Shown here in pieces: positions 1 through 8,779 of a stretch of 64,000 nucleotides of DNA (its first letter is position 1; every line of letters begins with the position of its first letter). A program made the position numbers and the translations under genes. The notes below the pieces were generated by a model. That model ran no database searches and had not been told where the DNA came from. It saw only the letters and a program-made list of their open reading frames with translations. The stretch is from the NCBI GenBank assembly GCA_020632955.1, contig JACKEO010000007.1, positions 62,001-126,000 on the forward strand, written 5' to 3'. This stretch comes from Alphaproteobacteria bacterium (lineage in GTDB: Bacteria > Myxococcota_A > UBA796 > GCA-2862545).

Positions 1-815
1 AGGGTGACCTCGAAGCGCTCGCTCACGGCCGCGAGGAAGCCGGGGACGTCGTGGCCGGCCAGATCGTGCACCACGCGGTTGTAGGCGAGCACCTGCAGGG
101 CGTCGTCCGGGTAGAGCCCGGCGAGGAACCAGGCGCTGGACCCGTCGCCGCGACGGGCGTGCACCCGGCTCGCCGCCGCAGAACGGTGGTGCCCGTCGGC
201 CACGTAGAGCGCGTCGAGCTCGGCGAAGGCCGCGGCGAGGGCCGCCGTGCGGTCGTCGGGGACGATCCAGAAGGCGTGCTCGACGTCGTCCTCGGTGCGC
301 ACGCGCCACACCGGCTCGCCGGCCGACACCTCCGCCGTGATCGCCGCCACGCCCGCGTGGGCACGGTGGGCGAGGAAGACAAGGCCGACCTGGGCGTCGA
401 GCACCTCCATGTGGTGGGTGCGGTCGTCCTCCTTGTCGGGCCGGGTGTGCTCGTGCTTGCGGATGCGCCCGTCGTCGTACTCGGCCACCGCGCAGGCCGC
501 GAGCACGCCCACCTGGCGGTGCGCGCCCATCACCTGTCCGTACAGGTAGAAGGCGGGCGCGTCGTCCTCGACGAGCACGCCTCGGGCGCGGAGGCCGTCG
601 AGGTTCTCGCGTGCCTTGGCGTAGGCGGCGTCCCCGTGGGCGTCCGCGCCGTCGGGGAGGTCGATCTCGCTGCGCGTGACGTGGACGAAGCAGTCGGGAT
701 CGGCGCCCAGCGCGCGCGCCTCGTCCACCGTGAGGACGTCGTAGGGCGGCGCGATCACGCGCGAGGCGAGCTCGGGGAGGGGGCGCAGGGCACGGAAGGG
801 GCGGACGTCGGCCAT
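1..815 (-). CDS. DUF1015 family protein (C-terminus cut by window edge)
   Basis: About 271 N-terminal residues are visible, starting at an ATG at 813-815. The N-terminus reads RPFRALRP followed by an APPYD motif. Further on come KHEHTRPDKEDDR, HHMEVLDAQ and YVADGHHRSAAA, the conserved blocks of the DUF1015 family (usually a little over 400 residues). The many conserved His, Asp and Arg residues suggest an enzyme, but no reaction is established to my knowledge and I assign none. No signal peptide is seen, so it is probably cytoplasmic. It is divergent from the FHA gene, with about 215 bp between the two starts. The gene runs off the left edge, so its C-terminus cannot be judged. Confidence 0.88.
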   Translation of the reverse strand, partial: MADVRPFRALRPLPELASRVIAPPYDVLTVDEARALGADPDCFVHVTRSEIDLPDGADAHGDAAYAKARENLDGLRARGVLVEDDAPAFYLYGQVMGAHRQVGVLAACAVAEYDDGRIRKHEHTRPDKEDDRTHHMEVLDAQVGLVFLAHRAHAGVAAITAEVSAGEPVWRVRTEDDVEHAFWIVPDDRTAALAAAFAELDALYVADGHHRSAAASRVHARRGDGSSAWFLAGLYPDDALQVLAYNRVVHDLAGHDVPGFLAAVSERFEVT

Positions 816-1029
816 CGGGGTGTCCTCGCGAGGATCGGGTGCCGGTCCCTATCTCCGCGGGGCCGTCGGGGGGCGCGCGGGGGGAGCCGGAAGGTGCCCG
901 CGGGGGTCCGTCCGGGACTCCTTCGTGCCGTCCGGCCCGTCCTGTGCTGCACGCGGGCGGCTGCTGCGGTAAGGTCTCGCGGCGTCGTGCGTACCGGGAC
1001 CGGCGCGGCACGTGGAGAGGAGCGCGGGG

Positions 1030-3981
1030 ATGGCGTCCTTCGATCGACAGAACAACCTGTTCCAGGGCTCGGGCGCCATCATGGGGCTGTCCGGCGGTGG
1101 CGGCTCCGCGGTCGCCCTGGACGACTCGAACTCCTTCTACAACTTCCGCCTCCGTCGGCACTACACCGACGACGAGCTGGTGGAGCAGCCGGACCGCATC
1201 TGGTTCACCAACGACGATCACGCCGCGCGCACGGGCCTGGGCCCGCACATCGCCGACGTGCTCACGGACGGCCAGCGCTTCTCCGACGTGCTCATCGTGC
1301 TGTCGGAGGACGACCACGAGGAGTGCTTCGACGAGCACGCCGACTACGGCGAGCGCGTCACCGAGATCGTGCGGAAGGCCTTCTCGGAGTTCGTGGCGAA
1401 GAGCGCGCTGCGCCCCAGCGATCGCCCCCTCGGCGTGTGGATCGTCAAGGACGGCTCGCGCGAGATCGGCGGCACCGAGTTCGGGCTCGTCGAGGGCGAG
1501 TTCATCACCGGGATCATGCCCAACCTCTACAGGGGGAAGGGTCCCAAGTCGAAGCCGGTGATCGCGCTCCACATCAACATCCCCGGCGCGTGGGAGGGCT
1601 ACCGCGAGGTGGGCCTCCTGTACGACGACCAGATGCTGTTCACGGTGGGCAACCACTGGCTCGACAACTTCGGCCACGACAACCTGCGTGAGGCCGCGCT
1701 CTACCGCCTGCAGCGGGAGCCCGACGGCGCGTTCTTCCACATCATCAACCCGGATCTCCAGGGCCGCTACAAGGTCAACAGCACCGACCAGGGCGGCACC
1801 TCGGTGATCACGCTGGCCACGGCCGACGACGAGCCGCTGGCCTACATCGTGCTCGCCGTGGTCGAGGACGACGACCTGCTCAGCGAGTGGGACGAGCCGG
1901 CCGCGCTCGACGAGGCGCCCGCGCTGGAGCCCGTCGCCGCGAAGTCCGCCACCTCGCCCTCGCCCTCGCCCTCGCCTTCGCCCGCCCCCGCGGCCGCGAA
2001 GGAGGTCGACGCCCCCTTCCGTCCGTCCGCGCTCGAGCCCGGCTCGATGCCCGCCAGCCCGCGCAGCCGCGGCAGCAAGACGATCATCCCCGAGGCGCAG
2101 AGCGAGCGGATCTTCACGCTCCAGGAGCGCGGCGCGCTGCTCCAGAAGGTCCACTTCAGCGCCTTCATGCTCGGCTACGACGTCTACGTCGGCTTCCGCG
2201 GCGAGCTGGGCACCGTGGTCGACCACGTGGCCGCCACCTTCCAGGTCCGCAAGAAGACGGTGTCGCTGCTCGCCAACGCCGACAACGTCTCGCTCGACGG
2301 CGAGTCGATCCCGGCCGGCGAGTCGCGCCTCATCGAGGGCGACGCCACCATCCAGGTCGGCAACCAGCGCCTCGACTACCGCGACCTCCGCCACATCACG
2401 GTCGACGGGTGGCCCTACGTCGGCGAGATCCGGCGTCCGGCCTCGTCCACGTACATGCTGTGGGGTCGGGAGTACACCATCGGCCGCTCCCGCGACTCGC
2501 GCGTGGTGCTGCCCGACGAGCCCCGCAACGACAACATCGTGTGGAAGCCGAAGATCGGTGACGGCGCCACGATCAAGTCGAAGACGGGCGAGATCCCGAA
2601 GTCGCGCTTCTACACCGACTCCATCATGGTGGCGTCGGAGCATGCGGCGGTGGAGCTCATCGACGACGAGCCCCACCTCTCGTGCCACGCCCGCCACTGC
2701 TACACCTTCGTCCGGCGCCACGGCGAGGTGATCACGCTCTACCCGACGGAGGCCGGCAGCGGGGATTCCCGCGTGCCGCTCGAGTCGGGCGACGAGATCC
2801 TCATCGGCAACTGCCTGTTCTACACGGGCTTCACGGCGAGCGACGGCTCCCCGGCCACGCCCACGGCGCCGCCCCCGGCGGTGGTGGCCGCGCCGCTGCC
2901 CTCGGCTGCGCCGCGGGTGATCAGCAGCGACAGCCTCGTCGACGCCGTGAGCGAGCCCGACTTCGTCGAGTCCGAGCCGGCACCGGCCAGCTTCGGTGCT
3001 GCCGACGAGGTGTCGCGGGCGCCGATGCCCACGGGCAACCTCCCCGAGGACGTGGAGGAGGCGCCGCCGGCGCGGGTGGAGGCCCAGGCCGAGGCCGCCC
3101 TGCGCGCCCCGCAGCGCTCGTCGCCGGGCTTCTCCGACGACGACCTGGCCGACGCACCGCCGCCGCCTTCGCGCGCCACGCCGAAGGCCGCGCCGCCGTC
3201 GCCGCCTGCCGAGCCGAAGCCTGCCCCGCGCACGCCCGCGCCCAGCCGGGAGCCTGCGCCCCCGCCTGCCGCGGCCGGTGACGTGGTGGTCGTCGACGAT
3301 CACGACGCCCAGTTCGAGCTCGGTCGTCCCGCGCGCCTGGTGCTCGTGGGCTGGGCCGTGAACGGCTCGGTCACCTGCGGCAACCACGCCGGGGCCGACC
3401 TGGTCATCCCCGAGAGCCGCATCGAGCCGGGCCAGACCTTCGCCGCGCGCGACTACTTCCAGCTCAAGATCCGTGGTCGTCGCAGTCGCCTCGAGTCCAT
3501 CGACGCCGACGAGGTGCTGATCGACGCGGGCCCGCCCGCCGCCGAGTACGCCGACTGCAGCGCGATCACCATCTCGGTCATCCGTCGCGACGACGAGGGC
3601 GAGGAGGACTTCACGGTCGACCTCACCGTGGCCGAGGACGCGGCGCTGCCCGATCCCCGTGCCCGTCTGGTCGCCCTCGACACCGACGAGCCGCTGGCCG
3701 TGGCGCTGCTCACGCGGGGCTTCCCGGTGCGTGCGCCGCGCGAGGTCGAGCTCAACGGTCTCGCGCTCACGGGCACCTTCGACGGGTCCCGTCTGCAGCT
3801 CTCGGACTACCTCGAGGGCTACCGGATCGACGGCGGCTTCCGCGCCTTCTTCGTCCAGTCGGGCGGCAAGGGCGGCGGCGAGCGCTTCGTCACGGCGCCC
3901 GAGGACGGCGCGCCCATCGAGCTCGCTGCGGGCGACCGCCTGGTGATCGACGGCGCGGTCTACCGCTTCGACGTGACCTGA
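1030..3981 (+). CDS. Large FHA-domain protein
   Basis: 983 residues if started at the ATG at 1030, which follows a purine-rich GGAGAGGAG at 1014-1022; a GTG at 1012 would add six residues. Residues about 1-285 form an unrecognised globular domain. A Ser-Pro-rich linker follows (about 300-330), then a beta-rich region. A forkhead-associated domain comes next, with GRSRDSRVVLPDE at about residue 484 and SEHAAVEL at about 536; FHA domains bind phosphothreonine peptides. A long Ala/Pro linker (about 600-750) leads to a C-terminal domain containing GNHAGADLVIPESRI, which resembles a second, degenerate FHA fold. No membrane segment or signal peptide is seen. The PP2C-like gene 76 bp downstream on the same strand suggests a phospho-signalling pair. 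The protein kinase partner is not adjacent. Confidence 0.85.
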   Translation: MASFDRQNNLFQGSGAIMGLSGGGGSAVALDDSNSFYNFRLRRHYTDDELVEQPDRIWFTNDDHAARTGLGPHIADVLTDGQRFSDVLIVLSEDDHEECFDEHADYGERVTEIVRKAFSEFVAKSALRPSDRPLGVWIVKDGSREIGGTEFGLVEGEFITGIMPNLYRGKGPKSKPVIALHINIPGAWEGYREVGLLYDDQMLFTVGNHWLDNFGHDNLREAALYRLQREPDGAFFHIINPDLQGRYKVNSTDQGGTSVITLATADDEPLAYIVLAVVEDDDLLSEWDEPAALDEAPALEPVAAKSATSPSPSPSPSPAPAAAKEVDAPFRPSALEPGSMPASPRSRGSKTIIPEAQSERIFTLQERGALLQKVHFSAFMLGYDVYVGFRGELGTVVDHVAATFQVRKKTVSLLANADNVSLDGESIPAGESRLIEGDATIQVGNQRLDYRDLRHITVDGWPYVGEIRRPASSTYMLWGREYTIGRSRDSRVVLPDEPRNDNIVWKPKIGDGATIKSKTGEIPKSRFYTDSIMVASEHAAVELIDDEPHLSCHARHCYTFVRRHGEVITLYPTEAGSGDSRVPLESGDEILIGNCLFYTGFTASDGSPATPTAPPPAVVAAPLPSAAPRVISSDSLVDAVSEPDFVESEPAPASFGAADEVSRAPMPTGNLPEDVEEAPPARVEAQAEAALRAPQRSSPGFSDDDLADAPPPPSRATPKAAPPSPPAEPKPAPRTPAPSREPAPPPAAAGDVVVVDDHDAQFELGRPARLVLVGWAVNGSVTCGNHAGADLVIPESRIEPGQTFAARDYFQLKIRGRRSRLESIDADEVLIDAGPPAAEYADCSAITISVIRRDDEGEEDFTVDLTVAEDAALPDPRARLVALDTDEPLAVALLTRGFPVRAPREVELNGLALTGTFDGSRLQLSDYLEGYRIDGGFRAFFVQSGGKGGGERFVTAPEDGAPIELAAGDRLVIDGAVYRFDVT

Positions 3982-4057
3982 CGGAGGAACCGGTCGACGG
4001 CGCGTCGGGGGGCGCGCGGCGGCAGGGGGCTGGGGAGCAGGCGACGGGAGGACAAGC

Positions 4058-4939
4058 ATGAGGCCCACACTCGGAGTCGTCTGCACCTCGGGACGCGACG
4101 CGACCGTCGGTCGCGCGCGTCGCAACGCAGACAACTACGTGCTCTGCGCGAACGGCCGTGCCTCCTGGCTGGTCGACGGCGAGGAGAAGGCGCATCGCTC
4201 GGAGGGCCACGGGGTCCTCCTCGCGGTGGCCGACGGCGAGGCCGACACCATCGAGGATGCCCGCACGGCCTCCACCTCCTTCTGTCGGGTGCTCGAGAAG
4301 CTCTGGCAGCAGCACCCCGCCGCGCCCGCCGAGGCCCTCGCGGACTTCCTCGCCTCGGCGCACACGCGCATGTACTGGAAGACGCGCGAGCGCGAGGTGA
4401 GCCTGGGCGCCTCGGGTGCGGTCGCCTGGCTGCTGGGTGACGGCCTGCACTGGGTGGAGATCGGCTCGGCCCGGGTCTTCCTCTGGCGGAACGGCGCGCT
4501 GCACCGCCTCGCGAAGCCCTGGGTCGCGGCCGAGAGCCAGCGCTTCATCGCGGGGTCCGACGGCCTGGGCGACGACACCGCGCTCCACCTGAAGCGCGGC
4601 ACGAACGTGGGCACGGTGGCGGTCGCGCCGGGCGACCTCGTGCTGCTCAGCACCGACGGGCTGTGGTCGGCGGTGGACGAGCGCTCCATGGAGCAGATCG
4701 TGCAGCACGTGGGCGATGCCCAGACGGCCGCGGTGACGCTCATGGAGCGGGCCGTGGCCCGGGGTGGGCGCGACCACGTCACCGTGGCGGTGGCCGACCT
4801 GCGCAAGGCGGTGGCCGACCAGCCGGCGCCTCCCGCCGAGGATCGCCCGCTGCCGCTGGGCGAAGCCCGCACGGCATCCAGCGCGCGCACGCGCCCCGGC
4901 CGTCCGGCCCGGCTGCGCGATCAGGTCACGGAACCTTGA
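4058..4939 (+). CDS. PP2C-like protein phosphatase, possibly degenerate
   Basis: 293 residues, ATG preceded by GGAGG. The PPM/PP2C fold is indicated by ARRNADNYV near residue 23, LAVADG near residue 62, GASGAVAWLLGDG, the VEIGSARVFLWRNG strand pair, LVLLSTDGLW and a C-terminal GGRDHVTVAVADL. These proteins normally remove phosphate from Ser/Thr using two metal ions held by Asp residues. The acidic DG pairs are kept, but the usual DGMGG/DGHGG glycines are replaced (DGEAD) and the final DN is DH, so activity is uncertain. It probably forms an operon with the FHA gene upstream and may dephosphorylate its partner proteins. No membrane segment is seen, so it is likely cytosolic. Confidence 0.85.
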   Translation: MRPTLGVVCTSGRDATVGRARRNADNYVLCANGRASWLVDGEEKAHRSEGHGVLLAVADGEADTIEDARTASTSFCRVLEKLWQQHPAAPAEALADFLASAHTRMYWKTREREVSLGASGAVAWLLGDGLHWVEIGSARVFLWRNGALHRLAKPWVAAESQRFIAGSDGLGDDTALHLKRGTNVGTVAVAPGDLVLLSTDGLWSAVDERSMEQIVQHVGDAQTAAVTLMERAVARGGRDHVTVAVADLRKAVADQPAPPAEDRPLPLGEARTASSARTRPGRPARLRDQVTEP

Positions 4940-4970
4940 TCCGGCGCGGCGCGCGGCCTGATCCCGCGCG

Positions 4971-5426
4971 CTACTCGCCTGCCAGGAAGCGGGCGAGGGG
5001 CAGCACGCAGAAGCCGCGGGCCGCGGCGTCGCGCCAGCGGATGCGGAAGACGTCCAGGCTGCGGCGGTGGCTGGTGAAGTCCACCGCGTAGCCGCAGCCT
5101 TCGTCGTGCAGACCGATGCCGCGGGCCCCCCGGTCGCACACGCGGGACCCGGCGAGCTGGGTGCCCGGTTCCACCTCGTCGGTGGGACGGCAGAGGGCGC
5201 CCGCAGCCGGTTCGAAGACCGCGACGATCCAGGGTCGGCGTGGCGGGCGCAGGCCACGACGCAGGCCGAGGCCGCGGAGCAGCCGCACCTGATCGGCGCC
5301 CTCCTGGCGGATCCAGTCCCGCAGGGCGCGCGTGGGCATCACCGTGAGCCAGCGGGAGGGGAGGATGGTGCGGCTCGCCGGAGCGATCCACACCACCGCC
5401 TCGTCCAGTCCGCTGACCGGGTCCAC
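4971..5426 (-). CDS. Hypothetical, probably exported protein
   Basis: 151 residues from a GTG at 5424-5426. The same frame remains open upstream to about 5490 and encodes a hydrophobic stretch (LIPWLLAAALAREPVACEP) that looks like a secretion signal, but no ATG, GTG or TTG lies in front of it. Either a rare start codon is used just after the upstream gene's stop or the GTG is correct. No family is recognised. Four Cys residues in the mature part fit an extracytoplasmic protein. It lies directly downstream of the lipoprotein gene on the same strand and is probably co-transcribed. It is convergent with the phosphatase gene. Confidence 0.55.
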   Translation of the reverse strand: MDPVSGLDEAVVWIAPASRTILPSRWLTVMPTRALRDWIRQEGADQVRLLRGLGLRRGLRPPRRPWIVAVFEPAAGALCRPTDEVEPGTQLAGSRVCDRGARGIGLHDEGCGYAVDFTSHRRSLDVFRIRWRDAAARGFCVLPLARFLAGE

Positions 5427-5496
5427 GGGCTCGCAGGCGACGGGCTCGCGCGCGAGCGCCGCCGCCAGCAGCCAGGGGATCAGCGTGATGCCGACC

Positions 5497-5982
5497 TCAG
5501 CGGGTGATCGCGACGGTGCCGCTGATCGGCGCGTCGGTCGGGCCCTCGCCGAGGTCGAGCTTCATCGTGCCCATCAGGGTGATGTCGCCCTGGTCGGGGA
5601 GCTTGCTGTACATGCAGTCGCCGGTGATCTCGATCTCGGCGGTGGAGCTGGGGCGGACGGTGACGCCCTCCTCGTGCTTCGCGATGCACACGCGGCCGGT
5701 CTCGCCCTTGGCGCCCACCGAGACCATCGAGATGGTGACGGCCTGCTCGGCGTTGCCGTTGGTGACGCTGGCCTTGAAGGTGATGGTGCCCACCGAGTCG
5801 GACATGTGGCCGCCCTCGTAGGTGACGCCGAGCCAGCTGACCTCGGGGGCCATCACGGCCTTCGCGGCGGCGGGCGCCTCGGCCATCGGGGCATCGGCAG
5901 GAGCCTCGGGCTCCGCCTTCTTCTTGCAGCCGCCCACGGCGAGGGTGCTGGCGAGGACGAGGGTGACGATCTGCGTGCGCAT
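5497..5982 (-). CDS. Hypothetical lipoprotein
   Basis: 161 residues. The start at 5982 is chosen because it gives a clean lipoprotein signal: MRTQ, a hydrophobic core and the lipobox VGGC with Cys19, followed by KKK and an Ala/Pro/Glu-rich spacer to about residue 45. The frame remains open further upstream without a signal. The mature domain (about 48-161) is beta-rich, with VTFKASVTNGNAEQAVTI-like strands and two Cys, as expected for an immunoglobulin-like or CARDB-type fold. It is probably anchored in the membrane facing the periplasm. No function can be assigned. Confidence 0.8.
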   Translation of the reverse strand: MRTQIVTLVLASTLAVGGCKKKAEPEAPADAPMAEAPAAAKAVMAPEVSWLGVTYEGGHMSDSVGTITFKASVTNGNAEQAVTISMVSVGAKGETGRVCIAKHEEGVTVRPSSTAEIEITGDCMYSKLPDQGDITLMGTMKLDLGEGPTDAPISGTVAITR

Positions 5983-6097
5983 GTGCGGCCTCCGGTCGCG
6001 TGACGCCCCGCGGTAGCCTGCGGCGTGCTCTCCGACCACTACAGGACCCTTGCAGGCAGGGTGCCCGGGTGCCGCAGGGGGGCGCTCGTGGACGGCG

Positions 6098-7249
6098 TCA
6101 GGGCAGTGGAGGCGGGCCGTCGTCGTCGGGCAGGGGCGGCGGCTCGTCGGACGTGAGGAGGGCGGCGATCTCCGGGACCTCCTTCGCGGGCTTCCAGCCG
6201 GACCAGCCCTTGCGCCACACGAGGTGGCGGGCGTCGGGTGCCGCCCGGACGGAGGCCGCGATGGCGGGCGCCTCCGCCTGCTGCTGCCCCTGGGGACCGG
6301 CGTAGTGGAAGCGATCGTCGGGAAGGGGGGGCGGCGTGGCGGCCTGCGGCGCACCGGGCGCCCCGACGGAAGGCGCCATCGCCTGCCCCAGCGCCCCCGC
6401 CATCACCTGGCCCACGCCCACGCCCACGCCCAGGCTCGCGCCCATGCCGCCCACGCCCGGGTTGCGCGCCGCGTCGCCGATGGCGTCGGCCGCCTGCAGA
6501 CGCGTGTAGGCGCCCAGGTCGCCCAGCACGCCCATGCGGCTGCGCGTGTCGAGGGCCTTCTCCACCTCCTCGGGGAGGCTGATGTTCGCCACGGTGAAGT
6601 CGGTGAGCCCGATGCCATAGGCGGCCTCGAGCTCGGGACCCATCACGTCGCGGATGCGGTCTCCGAGCTCGGCCTGGTGGGCGGCCATGTCGAGGACGGG
6701 GACGCCGAGACGGGCCACCGCGGTGGTGAAGGCGACGACCACACGCTTCTTGAGCTGGCCCACGACCTCGTCGACCGTGAAGTGGCCGTCGGTGCCCACC
6801 AGCTCGCGGACGAAGACGGCGGCGTCCTTCACGCGGAAGGAGAAGGAGCCGAAGGCGCGCAGGCGCACGGGGCCGAACTCGGCGTCGCGCATCATGAAGG
6901 GGTTCTGCGTGCCCCAGCCGTTGTCGGTGTGCTGCGTCGTGGAGACGAAGAGCACGTCGCCCTTGTAGGGGTTCTCGAGGCCGTAGCCGAGGGTGTGGAA
7001 GAACGACCAGATGGGGCTGTTCGGCGTGTCGAGCGTGTAGGTGCCGGGCCCGAAGACCTCGCTCAGCTTCCCGCCGCTGAGGAAGACCGCCACCTGGCCC
7101 TCGCGCACGATGAGCTTCGACTGGTCGGTGATGGCCTGGTCGTAGATGGGGAAGCGCCGCAGGAGCGTGTCGCCGTCGCCCTCGAGGGACTGGATGACGT
7201 CGAGGAACTGCGCCCTCGCCTGACCCGACAGCTTGTCCCAGATGCCCAT
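6098..7249 (-). CDS. SPFH (band 7) protein with C-terminal GYF-like domain
   Basis: 383 residues from ATG 7247-7249, with GGAGG seven bases upstream. The N-terminus MGIWDKLSGQ and the following band-7 core (residues about 25-245) match the bacterial YdjI-type 'virion core protein-like' SPFH group: LIVREGQVAVFLSGGK, FGPGTYTLDTPNSPI, LRAFGSFSFRVKDAA and the helix LPEEVEKALDTRSRMG. A Gly/Met/Ala-rich linker follows. The C-terminal 60 residues contain LVWRKGWSGWKPAKEVPEI, typical of the GYF_2/DUF4339 peptide-binding domain, and end in Pro/Asp repeats. SPFH proteins form membrane-associated rings or scaffolds. Members of this group lack a transmembrane helix, as here. Confidence 0.88.
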   Translation of the reverse strand: MGIWDKLSGQARAQFLDVIQSLEGDGDTLLRRFPIYDQAITDQSKLIVREGQVAVFLSGGKLSEVFGPGTYTLDTPNSPIWSFFHTLGYGLENPYKGDVLFVSTTQHTDNGWGTQNPFMMRDAEFGPVRLRAFGSFSFRVKDAAVFVRELVGTDGHFTVDEVVGQLKKRVVVAFTTAVARLGVPVLDMAAHQAELGDRIRDVMGPELEAAYGIGLTDFTVANISLPEEVEKALDTRSRMGVLGDLGAYTRLQAADAIGDAARNPGVGGMGASLGVGVGVGQVMAGALGQAMAPSVGAPGAPQAATPPPLPDDRFHYAGPQGQQQAEAPAIAASVRAAPDARHLVWRKGWSGWKPAKEVPEIAALLTSDEPPPLPDDDGPPPLP

Positions 7250-7366
7250 CGCACGCCTCCGCTCGTCCACAGGGGGTATCGCACGCCCCTGGGCCTGCCA
7301 GGGACGACCGTGCCTACGCGCGTGCCCTTCCGCCTGTTGCGTGCGTCGCGTCGCGCGCGTCCGGGA

Positions 7367-8668
7367 TCAGGGGCAGTCGGGCCGCTCCAGCGTCCAGGCG
7401 TGGATCTCGGCGCCCTGCAGGTCGATGGCGCGGGCCTTCACCGTGCAGAGGTCGACCTCGAAGAGCATGAAGTGGTTCACGCTCTGGCCGAAGGTGCGCA
7501 GCGCCAGCTCCTTGGCGTGGTCCTCCCCGTCGATGTCGTCGGCCGAGGCACCGCCGCCGCCCGTGGTGACGTAGGTGGTGCCCCAGTCCACCTTCTGGTC
7601 GTCCTTGATGTGCTGGTAGACCTCATAGAGGTGGCTGTGGCCCGCGAGCGCCACCTCGACGCCCTGCGACTCCACCAGCGGCCGGATGTAGTCGACCATC
7701 TCGCGCTTCGCGCTGCGCTTGGGCTCGGTGTAGTACATCGGGTGGTGCCAGGCGCCGAAGCGCCAGGGCCGGTCCTGGTTGGCCGCCAGGTCGTCGGCGA
7801 ACCACTCGGCCATGTCGTCGTCCTCGACGTCGGGCGTGATCTCGTTGACCGAGATCTCGCTGTCGAGGACCGTGAAGTGCACGGGGCCCCAGTCGAAGCT
7901 GTAGTACTTGCCCTTGTCGTCGTCGCGGTAGGCCTGCGGCGGCAGGTCGATGCTCTCGAGGGTGGGCGTGAGGCCGAGCGGGCTGCCGTAGTCGTGGTTG
8001 CCCGGGGCCGGGAAGTACGGGGCGCGGCGCAGCAGGTCCCGGTAGAACCAGAAGACGTTGGTCTGCCACTGCTGGGCGGTGCCCGAGGTGTAGGCGTTGT
8101 CGCCGGTGGTCAGCCAGAAGTCGATGTCGTCGAAGTAGGGCTTGATCTGCTGGTAGACGAGCGTCGCGAAGCCGATGCCCGCACCGTAGTCGCCCATGAC
8201 GAGGAAGCGGATGGGCTCGGTGCTGTCCTTCGACGGGGCGGTGTGCAGCGCCAGCGGGCCGCTGACGTCCTCGCCGTCCACCGTGATGCGGTAGCAGTAC
8301 TGCGTGTCGGGCGTGAGGCCGGTGAGACGCACCTGGTGGAGCTGGATCGGGCTGACGAGCTGGTCGAGCTCCGACAGGGTGGCGTCGGAGACCTCGCCGA
8401 ACCCTGGTCCGGTGCCCCACTCGAGCTTGCCCGTGACGCCGGGCGGCAGGCCCCACTGCACGGTGACGGCCTCGTCGGTGACGTGGCTGGTGTAGGGCCA
8501 GCGGAGCAGGCGGTCGTCCACCAGCGGATCCTCGCCGTCGGTGTCGACCTCCGGGATCGCGCAGCCGGTGAGGACGTCGCTGTCGCCATCCCCGTCGGTG
8601 TCGTCGGTGGACGGCGTGCTCGACGTGCACGCGAGGGCGAAGGCGAGGAAGGGGACGGAGGCGCGCAT
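7367..8668 (-). CDS. Purple-acid-phosphatase-like metallophosphoesterase lipoprotein
   Basis: 433 residues. The start at 8668 gives a lipoprotein signal ending FALAC (Cys14), followed by an acidic DDTDGDGDSD tether. Residues about 45-140 resemble the fibronectin-like N-terminal domain of purple acid phosphatases. The calcineurin-like catalytic domain then shows all metal-binding motifs: GDYGAG, LTTGDNAY, PGNHDYGS, WHHPMYY and LAGHSHLYEVY. It probably hydrolyses phosphomonoesters in the periplasm or on the cell surface using two metal ions. It lies alone on the minus strand, divergent from the subtilase gene with about 110 bp between starts. Confidence 0.9.
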   Translation of the reverse strand: MRASVPFLAFALACTSSTPSTDDTDGDGDSDVLTGCAIPEVDTDGEDPLVDDRLLRWPYTSHVTDEAVTVQWGLPPGVTGKLEWGTGPGFGEVSDATLSELDQLVSPIQLHQVRLTGLTPDTQYCYRITVDGEDVSGPLALHTAPSKDSTEPIRFLVMGDYGAGIGFATLVYQQIKPYFDDIDFWLTTGDNAYTSGTAQQWQTNVFWFYRDLLRRAPYFPAPGNHDYGSPLGLTPTLESIDLPPQAYRDDDKGKYYSFDWGPVHFTVLDSEISVNEITPDVEDDDMAEWFADDLAANQDRPWRFGAWHHPMYYTEPKRSAKREMVDYIRPLVESQGVEVALAGHSHLYEVYQHIKDDQKVDWGTTYVTTGGGGASADDIDGEDHAKELALRTFGQSVNHFMLFEVDLCTVKARAIDLQGAEIHAWTLERPDCP

Positions 8669-8779
8669 GGGAGCTCCGGGTGTGGGCGCGCAGGTAGCAC
8701 GCCGGGGGTGCGCGGCGGTGCAAACATCCCGCGACGGTGGGACCCGTCCCGGCCGTCGCCGCCGGGCTAGGACGGCGTG

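Noticed and set aside
1030..4939. Type VI secretion or phage association of the FHA gene
   Set aside because: No tss, hcp, vgrG or other secretion genes are in the window.
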